NCBI GenBank assembly: GCA_934045075.1
Contig: OW203734.1
Span: forward strand, 8,033,516 to 8,097,515
Length of the DNA: 64,000 nucleotides
Direction of reading: 5' to 3'
Source of the DNA: Yponomeuta sedellus
Lineage: Eukaryota; Arthropoda; Insecta; Lepidoptera; Yponomeutidae
Part shown: in pieces, positions 9,844-19,829 of the stretch
Layout: the number at the start of each line of letters is the position of its first letter
Numbering within the stretch: position 1 is the stretch's first letter
Position numbers and translations under genes: made by a program
Notes under the pieces: model-generated
Told to the model about the DNA's origin: nothing
The model's input: the letters and a program-made list of their open reading frames with translations, nothing else
Databases searched by the model: none

Positions 9844-10149
9844 TCAAGTGATTGATTCCAATCTTTGCGCTAAAAGTATGTAATTAAATCTGCCGCCGAT
9901 TGTACCTGTAACAGAAACTCTGCAGTAACTAAGGTAATCTCTAGCTAACGCTAAAGTACTTCTAGTTAACGCCGTGAGCCATAAACCTTTCTTGAGCCAA
10001 TATATCCAGCGGAATTAAATAGCTCTAAATCTATCGCGCGGGCTCTTAGCTACTCCCGAAGATCACGGAAGTCGGGGCGACCTAGTTCGCTTAGGATAAC
10101 TCAAATCTGGTTAGCAAGATTTATTTTAGTAGGTTATTATTAATAAATT

Positions 10150-10245
10150 ACTTATCATGTACTCGCAAGCGAAAGACTCGGCTTCAATTTCCAGTGGGGG
10201 CATGTACCTACGACTTTGTTTTCTAAGTTATGATCATTTTGAGAA
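10150..10245 (+). repeat. Family C SINE head, degenerate
   Basis: Degenerate tRNA-like block followed by GGCATGTACCTACGACTTTG and TTCTAAGTTATG, as in the full family C copy at 25.2 kb. Confidence 0.45.
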
Positions 10246-10470
10246 TTTATTGTAGCAATCGATATCAACCCTTGTATGTCCCCAAGGCTGGGGCACGGGT
10301 CACTTCCTGCATCGCAGAAAAGTTAGGCCTTACTCTACCGCGGAGGCCAAGTCCGGGTTGGTGGAGGATTGTAAGACAGTGGCGGGCCTTACCATCAGAA
10401 GTTAGCCAGCCGCCCATAAGGCCTCTGACACGGCTTAACGACTGTCATTACATGACAGCCGGCACCAGAC
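10246..10470 (+). repeat. Family B repeat, 5' two thirds
   Basis: Runs from CGATATCAACCCTTGTATGT to GACAGCCGGCACCA; the 3' third is missing. Confidence 0.8.
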
Positions 10471-11070
10471 CAAAACATGGAACCAAAAAAAAAATTGTAA
10501 CCGTTCCTTTCAATATATGTCGCAGGAAATAAGGAACAATTTAAATATTTTTCGTGATTTCAAATTTTTTCCTGAAATAAAAATGGGTTATATGGACAAG
10601 TAGAGAACCCATTGTCGAATGTGCCTATAGGCACATTACACCCTGTATATTCTAAGAGCTAAAATGAACCACGATTTACAGTCACTTAGAGAAATCAAAC
10701 AAGTCACAAAGCAACTGTTGACACTATTGAAACCTATTGCATGACTAAGGGGCATCGTTACTTCGATGTACTTTTCGTTCGTTCGTGTACTTTTGAACAC
10801 TCATAACGTCCATGCAATATGGTCTATTATTGCTTGTTGCCCGCTACAGTTATATTTGCATACAATGTATGCAAATCGCAAAGTATGCAATGTCCTCTGC
10901 CAATAAAGGCGCATTTGCATAATCGGCGGCTGGCTCGACCTTACAACGTGTTAATTGAACAATTAAACTGCTGATTTATTTATAGGACAACGATTCACCA
11001 CAACGATGCTGTGTGGTGTCGGCTTAAAGCACCAACCCAAATTCTTCCCGCGGGTGTCGTAAAAGGTGAC
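10471..11070. other. Non-coding stretch
   Basis: No coding frame or recognised repeat. A short imperfect inverted motif GTGCCTATAGGCAC lies at 10620-10633. Confidence 0.45.
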
Positions 11071-11074
11071 TAAG

Positions 11075-11275
11075 GGACACAAAAAGGGGGGGGGGGGGGG
11101 TGGGCAGCAGCGCCCCCTGCAGTACAATTCCACCAAACTGCGATCCCCAATCCGCATGCCCAGCGTGGAAGTTATGGGCATTACCCCCTAATGATGGCAC
11201 AACCTTGCGATATGGCGCTCATTAGGGGAGGGCTATGTCCAGCAGTGAACTAATATAGCCTGTAGAAGGAGAACA
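11075..11275 (+). repeat. RTE-like LINE 3' end (family J)
   Basis: A G-homopolymer run (about 11088-11100) precedes GCAGCGCCCCCTGCAGTAC, GGGCATTACCCCCTAATGATG and GGAGGGCTATGTCCAGCAGTG. The last block encodes the end of an RTE-type protein in better copies (see 51205-51350). Another copy is at 27072. Confidence 0.6.
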
Positions 11276-11282
11276 TTCACGT

Positions 11283-11395
11283 TTTTATGTAGCCTATAAA
11301 CGCCCCACTGCAGGGTACAGGACTTTTCTCAGAGAGAGAGAGAGAGACAGAGAGAGTATGGGTTATTTACCACGCGTGAGTTAAGGTAGACCAAC
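11283..11395 (-). repeat. Family C SINE tail with (AG)n
   Basis: Same tail block as at 7913, with a longer AGAGAG tract and CCACGCGTGAG. Confidence 0.7.
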
Positions 11396-11485
11396 CCCTG
11401 CAAAAGTCCTTCGTTGGCACTTCTTCTAAGTAGGCCTTGACGTCAATCGATTAATGCTGATGTATCTATAACTATCTATCTAAGT

Positions 11486-11765
11486 ATAATCAGCCCACAT
11501 CAACCCAGTCCTGGGCAAAGGCCTCCTTTTTACTGCGCCATTCCTCACGGTCCTGTGCTAATCTGATCCATTCTTGACCCGCAAACCTCACGATGTCGCC
11601 TGACCAGCGTGTCGGTGGTCTGCCTACCAAACTCCTTCCCTCCCTTGGCCACCACTCCGATACTGCCCTGGTCCACCGGCTGTCTTCCATTCTAGCCAAG
11701 TGTCCCGCCCATCTCCACTTCAACTCTGTGATCCGCTCACCAACGTCTTCAACCTTGCTAATGCA
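11486..11765 (-). pseudogene. RTE-type LINE, 3'-terminal coding stub
   Basis: Only the last 78 or so codons of an RTE-type endonuclease-reverse transcriptase remain. Key motifs in order are LKWRWAGHLAR, GRPPTRW (a near-invariant landmark) and RLAQDREEWRS, then a terminal DWVDVG before a stop at 11490. The 3' side carries a short ATCT repeat (11469-11480), the usual tail of this clade. The stub is 5'-truncated, as is typical of dead-on-arrival copies. Two relatives lie at 51676 and 57112. The frame is open over the fragment, but no catalytic domain survives. Confidence 0.8.
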
Positions 11766-11770
11766 TCAAT

Positions 11771-11950
11771 ATTTTAAAAAACCTATTTAGAGGCAAAAAA
11801 TTCCACCCAAGCCGTGACTCGAACCTGCGACCTCTGGCTAACCGTGCCAGCGCTCTCCCAACTAAGCCAATGGGCGACTACCAGTGAAATGTGTGCATCA
11901 GTGAAATTTCGAACCTCTTTACAATACTCTATGTATTACGTACAGTACCG
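11771..11950 (-). repeat. Family A tRNA-SINE (A2)
   Basis: Starts at AAAAAACCTATTTAGAGGC (reverse of the SINE 3' end TAGGTTTTT) and runs through the reversed B box, A-box region and the GAACCTCTTTACAATACTCT leader. Confidence 0.8.
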
Positions 11951-12318
11951 TTACGTATCAATACTTGTATTATAAATCGATGGTCCCTATTAAAAATGTC
12001 GGTACTACGTTTTTGGCGATTTTCACTTTTTTACACCAAAATACTTGAAAAAAAATGTTTTATAGGATGCATATTTTATTTTATAAAAAAAAAATCTACA
12101 AGGGTACTTTCCAGAGATAAAAATGACAGTTGTAACCTGATGCCCGTGCAAATATGTAGGAAGTGACGCAACCGTTTTTGTTCGCGGGACGGGGGGAGCG
12201 CACGCGCCGTCGGTACTGACAGAACGCACTTTGTTGTCGGGTGGAGCGCACGCGTGTCGGCTCTTACATTAGTTTGTTTTTAGCAGAGTGTTTCTTGTTT
12301 CATTTCAATGTTCAAACT

Positions 12319-15019
12319 ATGTCAGGGCGTTCGAAACGCATTTTAGACCTAGTGTCTCATAGCCCGCACGAATTTAAACAGGCTAAGAAGATAAAACATT
12401 GCCAAAACCGAAGGACACCTACTGAGACTGGTAAGATTTTTTTTATTACTATTAAATATTATTGTTACTAAGTATTAAGTATTATCTTTAGTAATTACTA
12501 TTATCAAAGTCTTACATTAATTGTGGATGTAGAGGATTGTATTCTATATAAGCACCTTATTCCGTTTAAAAAAGTTGGTACCGGTAGATACGCTTATGTT
12601 ATATGGACATTGAGTAGAAAAAATGTCGTACCTACCACTTTCGACAATCTTAAATGTGCTTAAAGTAGTTAAATTTGTTGGATCTGACCATTCCGACTTT
12701 ATTAGTTGTTCATATAATTAGACATTTTGCCGGATGTGTCACTTTCGACATTCTTAACCGTATTATCTGTAAATATTATGGTCGGATATGCCACAAGTGA
12801 CATTTTTATACAAAATATTTTATGTCAAAAAATTGACGTCAGATGTGCCATAGTAAATTTTTCTTCCTATGATATTAATTCCTACTTTAGTAAGATGTAA
12901 AAAACTGGTTTATTAATTTATTTTTAGGTTGATTAATTATCACTAAAAAAAAACCGTACTTATAACAGTTCAAATAATTGACAGTTTTTACTTATTTTAG
13001 TCCAAATTGGTAATTCTATCAAATTTTTTAGACCCAGATTCATCCCCAATACCGGCCCATTTTGAGGAAGAGCTAATTCAGTTGGAGAATTTGATAGGCG
13101 ATACTTTCAATGAAAAAGAGACGGCTGAAGATAGGGCCGAAGATGAGATGGCAGACGAGAAGCAGAGTAAAACATTGCCATATAATTCAACACCGGTACG
13201 ATCACCAGTTCCTGAGGTAGCTGACAAAAAGCAGACTGAAACATTGCCAGGTAATTCAACAACACCAACACCATCACCGGTTCCTGACCATGATGATCCA
13301 TGTGGAGACCGTTTTTGTGCCATGTGCGTTGAAGATTGTATTATAAGTAACGAAGAAGTCTATGATAATCTTCCAACACCTTCCACGATGACCGCTACTT
13401 CCACTAACGTGACACCCACTACAAACAGATCTAGAAAGAAGACGTACAAAATGGACATTGGAAAGAAAAGACTATCACACAAAGAAAATTGGTCAGTAGT
13501 ACAAAGAAAAAGGAAGAAAAACGAAGGAAAAGCTTTTACAAACAACAAAGGAAAACTGATTGCAGAAAAAAAATTGGGTGATCCCTGTGGAAGGAAATGT
13601 CGGTACAAATGTACGGAAAATTTTGAATTAAAACAAAGAGAAACGATTTTTTCAAAATTTTGGGAGCTGGGTGATCGTAATAAGCACTGGGAGTTTGTGA
13701 TAAAATACACAAAAAAGATTCCCAAAGGAAGAAACACCACTGATGTTGTTAAACACAAACGTGAGTATACTTACGTTTACTATCTACCTACAGAAGAGAA
13801 AGAAAAAAGAAGGGTCTGCAAAAAGATGTTTCTAAGCACCATATCCTCTGGTGAACGCATAGTGACTACAGCTTGGAAAAAGTATGATGGCTTAGCCGCT
13901 GTTGAAGAAGACAAGAGAGGAAAATACGATCACCAACATCGAGTTATAGATGAAGTAATGGTGCAAAGTGTGAAGGATCATGTCAACTGTCTAGATCGCG
14001 TGGAATCCCACTATGCACGCCGAGACTCAAAAAAGTTGTATTTAAACAATATAACTAGTACATCACAAATGTATAAGTTATATTCTGAATGGTGCGATCC
14101 TGACAAATATAATAGTAAAGCTAATAAACGTCAGTACCGAGACATTGTTAATGCCAATTTTAATCTCGCCTTCTACCAACCGAAAAAAGACCAGTGCGAA
14201 GTGTGTCATATCTTCGCAAACAATCAGTTTCCCAGCGAAAAAGAAAAGCAGACATTTTTGAAACATCAAGATCATAAGAAAAAAGCTCGTTCACTCAAAC
14301 AAACTGATAAAGAAGAAGCAATTCAAAATACTGAAATAGTTGCAGCCACTTTTGATTTCCAAAAGGTTTTACAGACACCCCATGGTGAGGTAAGCATATT
14401 TTACTATAAGAGAAAATTGAATACTGCCAATTTTACAGTTTTTGAATTAGCTAAAAAAGCTGCAACGTGTTACATGTGGCATGAAGGGACTGCTAAAAAA
14501 GGTGCAAATGAAGTTTCAAGCTGCTTGTACGAGTTTATTAAGAGCCATGCAGAGAAAGGAGTGAAAGAATTCAGATTTTGGTCCGATAATTGCGCTGGAC
14601 AAAATCGAAACCGTATTGTCTTTGCTTTATATTTACTTGCTGCTAAGGAATTAGGGGTCAAAATCATTCACAGGTTCATGGAAAAAGGTCATACGCAAAA
14701 CGAAGGAGACAGTGTCCACGCGCTCATCGAAAGAGAAAGTGACCGGAAAATTATTTATACACCTGATGAGTGGTATTGTTTGGTACGTTGGGCCAAGTTG
14801 AATGGAGAGCCATATACAGTCAAGAAAATGACTGTTCGGGACTTTTATAACTTCAAAGACTTGCTGTCGGACAGAAACTGGACTAAAGATATCAACAACG
14901 AAAAAATGAAGTGGACCCAAGTCAGAGAAGTTACAGTTGAGGCAGGTATCTACGAAAAGATGGAATTCAAGTACGATCTTGTAGAAGAGCCAAGAACTCT
15001 TGTGGCTCAGGTCAGCTAA
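12319..15019 (+). CDS. Transposase-like protein (RNase H fold, DUF7869/Sola-type), spliced
   Basis: This is the probable transposase of the surrounding 4.2-kb element. Two exons are inferred: 12319-12430 (ATG, MSGRSKRILDLV) and 13032-15019. They are joined by a GTAAG donor and a TTTTTTAG acceptor in phase 1, giving about 699 aa. Cysteine clusters come first (CGDRFCAMC; CGRKCRYKC; later CEVC), suggesting zinc-binding DNA recognition. A catalytic-type core follows: aspartate in TFDFQK (14354), aspartate in FWSDNCAGQNRNR (14585), and glutamate/aspartate in GHTQNEGDSVH (14702 and 14708). This arrangement is typical of a large arthropod family annotated as a domain of unknown function. Without exon 1 the exon 2 frame has no ATG near its start, which supports the splice. 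The frame stops at 15019, where the homologous tail continues one frame over (15020-15227), so the copy may be inactive or the assembly may carry an indel. The family call is from motif memory; function is inferred. Confidence 0.8.
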
Positions 15020-15227
15020 AAGAAACACCCAACGCAACAATTTCTTTGAAATATCTGAAGCGTATAAAGGCCCCATACCAATTCCTTATGCCAAATATAA
15101 AGATCTCAATGACTTGTGTAAGTCCGGTGTCATTCCAGAAAAATACCACATTTTTTATAAAGATTTGCCTCATATGCCAAGAAATGCAACCCACCAAAGG
15201 AGTGACTCTGAAGATGATGACAATTAA
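15020..15227 (+). pseudogene. C-terminal tail of the transposase in a shifted frame
   Basis: Immediately after the stop, the next frame stays open for about 65 codons. It encodes a tail rich in Y, P and K (FFEISEAYKGPIPIPYAKY...) ending in an acidic SDSEDDDN. It has the same codon style as the upstream exon and no initiation context, so a one-base frame change around 15000-15035 (mutation or base-call error) is the simplest reading. A short intron is unlikely: a GTCAGC donor exists, but no acceptor at a sensible distance restores this frame. Confidence 0.65.
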
Positions 15228-16157
15228 AAAATGTTGATCTCATATCAGTGATTATTTAATTTACTACAATTTATTATGTTTAGTCTTTAGTTGAGGTTTA
15301 AATTAATATGATGGTTTATGTTGACACTAATCCTTAGATTAGTAATGTTATGCCAAACCTTTAAGTAAGCATTACGTACATGCATGATTCTATACGGCTG
15401 ATCTCAAGCAAATTATGTGCGTGACGGTGATTGTGATACTATTTTTAAGCATTTTGATAATTATCGTGTGTTGATCTTTCATAAGTATTACTTTATTATT
15501 TAGAAGCACTTTATACTGATAACAATTATTTTTTGTACCTTTAATTACCTTTATAAAAAAGCCTGAAATGTTAATTACCCACTTGTTGCACTATAATTAT
15601 GTTACATGAGAAATGTTGAGAAAATTATGTTACATTATATTGTTAATAATCAAAGAATTTTATTGAACTCAGATATTAACTTCAAAATACTTCAAATAAT
15701 AATGTCTGGACTTTTCCTAAAAGTTTTTAAAGAAATATTTTCAATATCTACTTTTCAATTGAATATTACTTTTGAATTAAAGTATGCGGATATACAATTT
15801 TCTCATTTTTTATTTCTATTTCTTATATTCAAAACGAACAACCGACAAAAGTATTTTTAAATCATCATGTAAAAATGTTGAATGTGCCACTACCTACTAA
15901 AACGTTAATTGGACACCCCACCAATAAAGTCGTATGTGTCATAACCAACATTTCTGTGAAAAACTTTCCTCGTAAAAATGTCGGTAATACATTATCTCCA
16001 TAAATAATCACAAATTTCTTAAATTGTCAATATAAGATTACAAGAAACTGTTTATACAATGTACAGTGTGAATTTGAACTTCGTAAGTTTAATAGTTTTT
16101 TTTAATTACATAATCCGGCTTTGAAGCGCTCTCCTGAAAAGTCGCGATTTTGCAGAT
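15228..16157 (+). other. 3' non-coding region of the Sola-like transposon
   Basis: AT-rich. It carries three subterminal motifs near its end (ATGTGCCACT at 15885, ATGTGTCAT at 15934, ATGTCGGTAAT at 15980) that mirror motifs in the 5' intron. The 84-aa frame here is not supported as a gene. Confidence 0.55.
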
Positions 16158-16380
16158 CCGACATTTTTAATAGGGACCATCGAAATAGTCTCAATACCTT
16201 ACAATAAGTAGTATTGTATTAGTATAGACCCTAGTGGTAATTCTGTTTAATAAATAAATATTTTTTTATCAACTCCTCGGTTTTCAAATCTTAATTCATG
16301 CCTACCGAGCATTAGCCATTTTAAGCGCTGAGTAATTGAACACCTCAGACAAACACTAATTTATTGATCATCATGATCAA

Positions 16381-16590
16381 CCCATTATGTCCCCACCGAG
16401 GGGCACGGGTCTCTTTAAGATATCGGCCATACTCCACCACCGAAGCCCAAGTCCGGATTGGTGGAGGCTTGCAAGTCTAGTGGCTGGTCTTACTGTCAGA
16501 ACTTTTCAAGCCATCCTAAGGCCTCTGACTTGGCTTAACGTGCCTTGCGAAGCACGAAACCACTCAGAAAAATGTTGCTAGTTATCGTCA
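16381..16590 (+). repeat. Family B repeat, internally deleted
   Basis: The order of blocks is kept but several are shortened; it ends at CTTGCGAAGCACGAAACCACTCAGAAAAATG. Confidence 0.7.
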
Positions 16591-16984
16591 ATAACCACCT
16601 GAATTGTATACAATTCCACAATAAGATCCATGGCCATATAAAGGTATCAACACAATTGAGTGCAAAAGATTTAGGTACTACGTTAAAGAATATTTAGAAG
16701 GCAAGGCAAGTATCAATAAATTACTTTAATAAACCATGTTTTATTATGTTTAATATGTTTTAAACGTGTTTGTCATGCATTAGGGTAGGTACTTAAAAAA
16801 TGTGAACAATCTTGATAGATAGACAATTTCGACACTTTTTCAATCAAAATACTTAAACTTTACAAATTCAATCTGAAATTTAATGTAAGTAATTTCATAA
16901 AATTCAAGTAAAATGTGTTTAATTATAAAGTGCCTGTTTCGATAAAAAGACGTTCGAGTATCAACACTTTTTTAAGTACCTAAA
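16591..16984. other. AT-rich non-coding stretch
   Basis: No gene or recognised repeat. Confidence 0.45.
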
Positions 16985-17058
16985 GACCGCCAATTGTATA
17001 CGGCAATACTTAGATATGTATGCCTTTTTATGTATTTTGTTTTCTGGTGTGTACAATA
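16985..17058 (+). repeat. LINE 3' tail stub
   Basis: GACCGCCAATTGTATACGG then GTGTACAATAAA, the same 3' UTR landmarks as the intact LINE at 6.8 kb. Confidence 0.6.
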
Positions 17059-17122
17059 AAGAGTTCTAATCTAAACAAATGGATATATATATATATATCC
17101 ATTTGTTTAGATTAGAACTCTT
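17059..17122. repeat. Perfect 64-bp palindrome at a LINE tail
   Basis: The two 32-nt halves are exact reverse complements with no spacer: AAGAGTTCTAATCTAAACAA ... centred on an (AT)n run. It starts inside the LINE AATAAAGAG tail. Confidence 0.9.
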
Positions 17123-17133
17123 ATATATATGTA

Positions 17134-17164
<31 letters not shown>

Positions 17165-17165
17165 G
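17123..17165. repeat. (TA)n microsatellite
   Basis: TATATATATG-interrupted TA dinucleotide tract. Confidence 0.85.
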
Positions 17166-17185
17166 CCTTTTTTGCATCTACGTAA

Positions 17186-17305
17186 TGAGATGATTTATAC
17201 AGCGTCCAGTGGTATCTTCACTCACACTAGACGGCTGAAGGGACCACTCCGACGCTGTAGTGCCTGGGACATGTTTTTTTATAGATGGTGTAGGCTTGAT
17301 ATATA
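17186..17305 (+). repeat. Family D repeat
   Basis: TTTATACAGCGTCCAGTGG ... GACGCTGTAGTGCCTGGGAC ... GATGGTGTAGGCTTG, as at 44350. Confidence 0.6.
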
Positions 17306-17339
17306 TGCGCACACTTTAAATATAGAAACCCATTAATAG

Positions 17340-18270
17340 TATGGCGAGACGATATCCAGTCGAGTCAAAAAGGCCCCTAAAACAAAAGATTCACCCTCAG
17401 GTCAATTTAATTTAAGAGCCATCCCAAAAAAAACTAATGAAAGATACGGAGGACCAATCTCATAATCTTTGTCTCCGCCTATTCATTGGATTGGATCCTG
17501 TTACGGCTTTTTCTGAGGCCAGACGACGAGGTTAGGTTTGTTTATTTTATTTTTGAGTCCTACGGCTGTGGTTGTACAATGAAAGGGAGTTTTTGATGAC
17601 GAAATTGATAGAAGAGGCCTTTAAAAAGGGTTGCCAGGCGTGATTTTGAAATATCCCCAAATTGGTTTAAAAATTTCCCCAAAATGATACGTTTTCCTAT
17701 GAAAACCCCCAACTTTTTAAATTAATTAAATAAAACCATGGTGTTTTTTACGTACCAAGTTTACTAACTTTTTCAAGCCAACCAATAGCGTCTTGCTATC
17801 TTGTTTACGTTTATTACTATACCTGAGCCAAATTCGATTACGAATGGCGATAAACAAACCGTTGCTAGGCAACGACTTGTTTACACCTAAAAGGCAGATG
17901 TTAACAACCTTTTATAGAAATCATTTTCATACAAAATATAATAATCGTTCCTCCTACTAATGTAAAATGCTTATTTATGTTTATATGGTTATGATTTTAT
18001 AGTGAAAGGCTTAACCGATTTGAATATGTCATATGACAACACTGAAATATGAAATATGACACACAGATGTAACAAACATCCACGCGAGCCATGCCGCATG
18101 ATTTTCCTTATAGAATTAAGCGCGTTTAAGCAAAAAACATATAAACTCTTCAACTTTATAATATTAATAAGTACCTATAGATGCTACTATGAAAATGAGA
18201 AGATTGGAACCTACTGCAAATATTGCAATAAAAGAAAGTTCTTTGTATATATTTTTATTCATATGTTCAC
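17340..18270. other. Non-coding stretch
   Basis: No open frame or repeat that I can name. The 83-aa frame at 18056 has no domain motif. Confidence 0.45.
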
Positions 18271-18271
18271 A

Positions 18272-18580
18272 CTAATCGTCACTGTCACTGACCAAAGAGG
18301 AGGATGAATCTGTGTCTCCGGAGACTTGAATTATAAATTCATTAATGACATTATCCATTACACCATCGAATTCGGCGTTTTCTTCCATTCTTTAATTACG
18401 TGTTCAACACAAGGTTGCAATGCTGCTGGATTAATTTTACTTATTGCCTCATCTAACAGGACCTTGTTTTAGTTCGGCCATTTAAAAAAGTTTTATGTTT
18501 GGCAGCAACATGGCCTTTTACTTGCCCCCATATGATTTCTATCGGATTTAATTCACAATGATATGGGGGCAATCTATATT
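18272..18580 (-). pseudogene. Tc1/mariner-like transposase, C-terminal remnant
   Basis: Read on the minus strand, the fragment begins RLPPYHCELNPIEIIWGQVK, the highly conserved block around the third catalytic acidic residue (E in NPIE) of the IS630/Tc1/mariner transposase fold. A stop and a frame change follow. The next segment reads LLDEAISKINPAALQPCVEHV..EW and, after another shift, an acidic tail VSGDTDSSSSLVSDSDD before the stop at 18272-18274. At least two frame disruptions are present, and upstream sequence to 18800 shows no catalytic aspartates, so it is a dead 3' piece. The conserved LPPYHCxLNPIE phrase is strong evidence for the family; which subfamily it belongs to is unclear. Confidence 0.8.
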
Positions 18581-18859
18581 TTTGTCTTGTGCCATTTTGT
18601 CACACATATATGCTATAATTATATACTTATGATATACACGTATTGACAAACGACTCATCTTCACTTGTTGGCATAAACTAAATTTCCCAAAATGTTTGTC
18701 ACACCCGAATTTCATCCATGTTTCTTTTTCTGTAGGGCTGTCGCGTAAAATTAATGTCGTATTTTTTATACTTTTTCGAAATGACAAGGTAATATGCATG
18801 TTATTTGAGTGATTCTAGTTAAATATGCTGCAATAGGAATTTTTAATAAATACTTAGCA

Positions 18860-19685
18860 AGTAAAAGGCTATAATAATGTAAACAATAGAAGATTTGTAA
18901 AACGTGAGTTGTGATAACCCTAAATTGGTTTGTTTACCTCTATTCTTTATCGAGTTTGGCAGAAGTGTAGGTAATTCCACTCTATTCTAAAGTTAGGTCA
19001 CAGAATAATTAAGCTGTAGGTATATGTACTCTATGGAGGCCCGTGAGTCAAACTTTTTTTACATGATTTGTCTAAATTGCCAGTACCAAAAAATATCCCC
19101 AAAAGCAACTTTTTTCCACAGAATGGGGTGAAAAACCCCGAATTCAAGAAAATACTCTGTAAGAAAACATTATTCGCTTACCTTGGGTATGAACACTGGT
19201 GCTTATGTGCAACACAAACTATCAGAAGTAACCTGAGCCTCGATTCTGTTAGTGCATTAAAGTACCATGACATGGTCCATGATACCATGACATGGTCGGG
19301 TCACGTGGGGCGTTTTGTCAAACCATTGACGCCTAGAAGGTTCGATGTATGTGCGCGCGTAGACTTGGAGCAGCAACGAAATTTAATCCCCACGTTCATG
19401 CTATCTATAAGGCCCTGGACATTGCATTGCACTTCGTAAACTCACGCTTGTAGCCCGGAGAGTAGGCAGAGACCGAGGTTTGATACTTGCCATGATACTG
19501 ACGAAACTCTTTTAACTCTTTAACATTCATTAGTCACTGCGTGGGTACACGCATGTCAGTTTCAGGTACTACTCAGGTAAATACGTAGCTCACTTGGAAT
19601 TGGACAAATTTAGAGTCTTGAAACTTGGCGAAACTTTATGCCTTGTAACACTATTCAATATAACGTAGGCTGCTAATCATATTAG
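18860..19685. other. Non-coding stretch with a small direct repeat
   Basis: ACCATGACATGGTC occurs twice in tandem near 19262-19298. The 123-aa frame at 19068-19439 shows no family motif and spans this repeat. Confidence 0.4.
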
Positions 19686-19689
19686 AGTA

Positions 19690-19828
19690 CTTTCGATATC
19701 GATTGTATATCCGCACTGCTGGGGCAGCGGTCTCCTCCTCCATCGCAGGGATGTTAGGCCATACTCCACTACGGGAGCCAAGTCCGGGTTGGTGGAGGAT
19801 TGTAAGACAGTGGCGGGTCTTACAGTGA
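19690..19828 (+). repeat. Family B repeat, 5' third
   Basis: From CGATATCGATTGTATATCCG to TAAGACAGTGGCGGGTCTTAC. Confidence 0.75.
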
Positions 19829-19829
19829 G

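Larger units (their letters stand above)
11978..16182 (+). mobile_element. Sola-like DNA transposon, 4205 bp
   Basis: Both ends carry the same 25-bp inverted repeat beginning CGATGGTCCCTATTAAAAAT and ending in GTCGG. They are flanked by AAAT on each side (11974-11977 and 16183-16186), a 4-bp target duplication. One gene lies inside. Several ATGTGYCA-type motifs cluster near each end (12622-12850 and 15879-15990) and may be transposase-binding subterminal repeats. A 4-bp duplication with an RNase-H-fold transposase recalls the Sola superfamily, but that assignment is from memory of the family. Confidence 0.85.

Noticed and set aside
12023..12229. Minus-strand 68-aa frame at the left end of the Sola-like element
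   Set aside because: It lies over the inverted end and 5' region; no homology.
13078..13758. Minus-strand frames of 64-132 aa opposite the Sola-like gene
   Set aside because: Shadows of the real plus-strand exon.
19068..19439. 123-aa open frame
   Set aside because: It crosses a small tandem repeat and shows no family motif.
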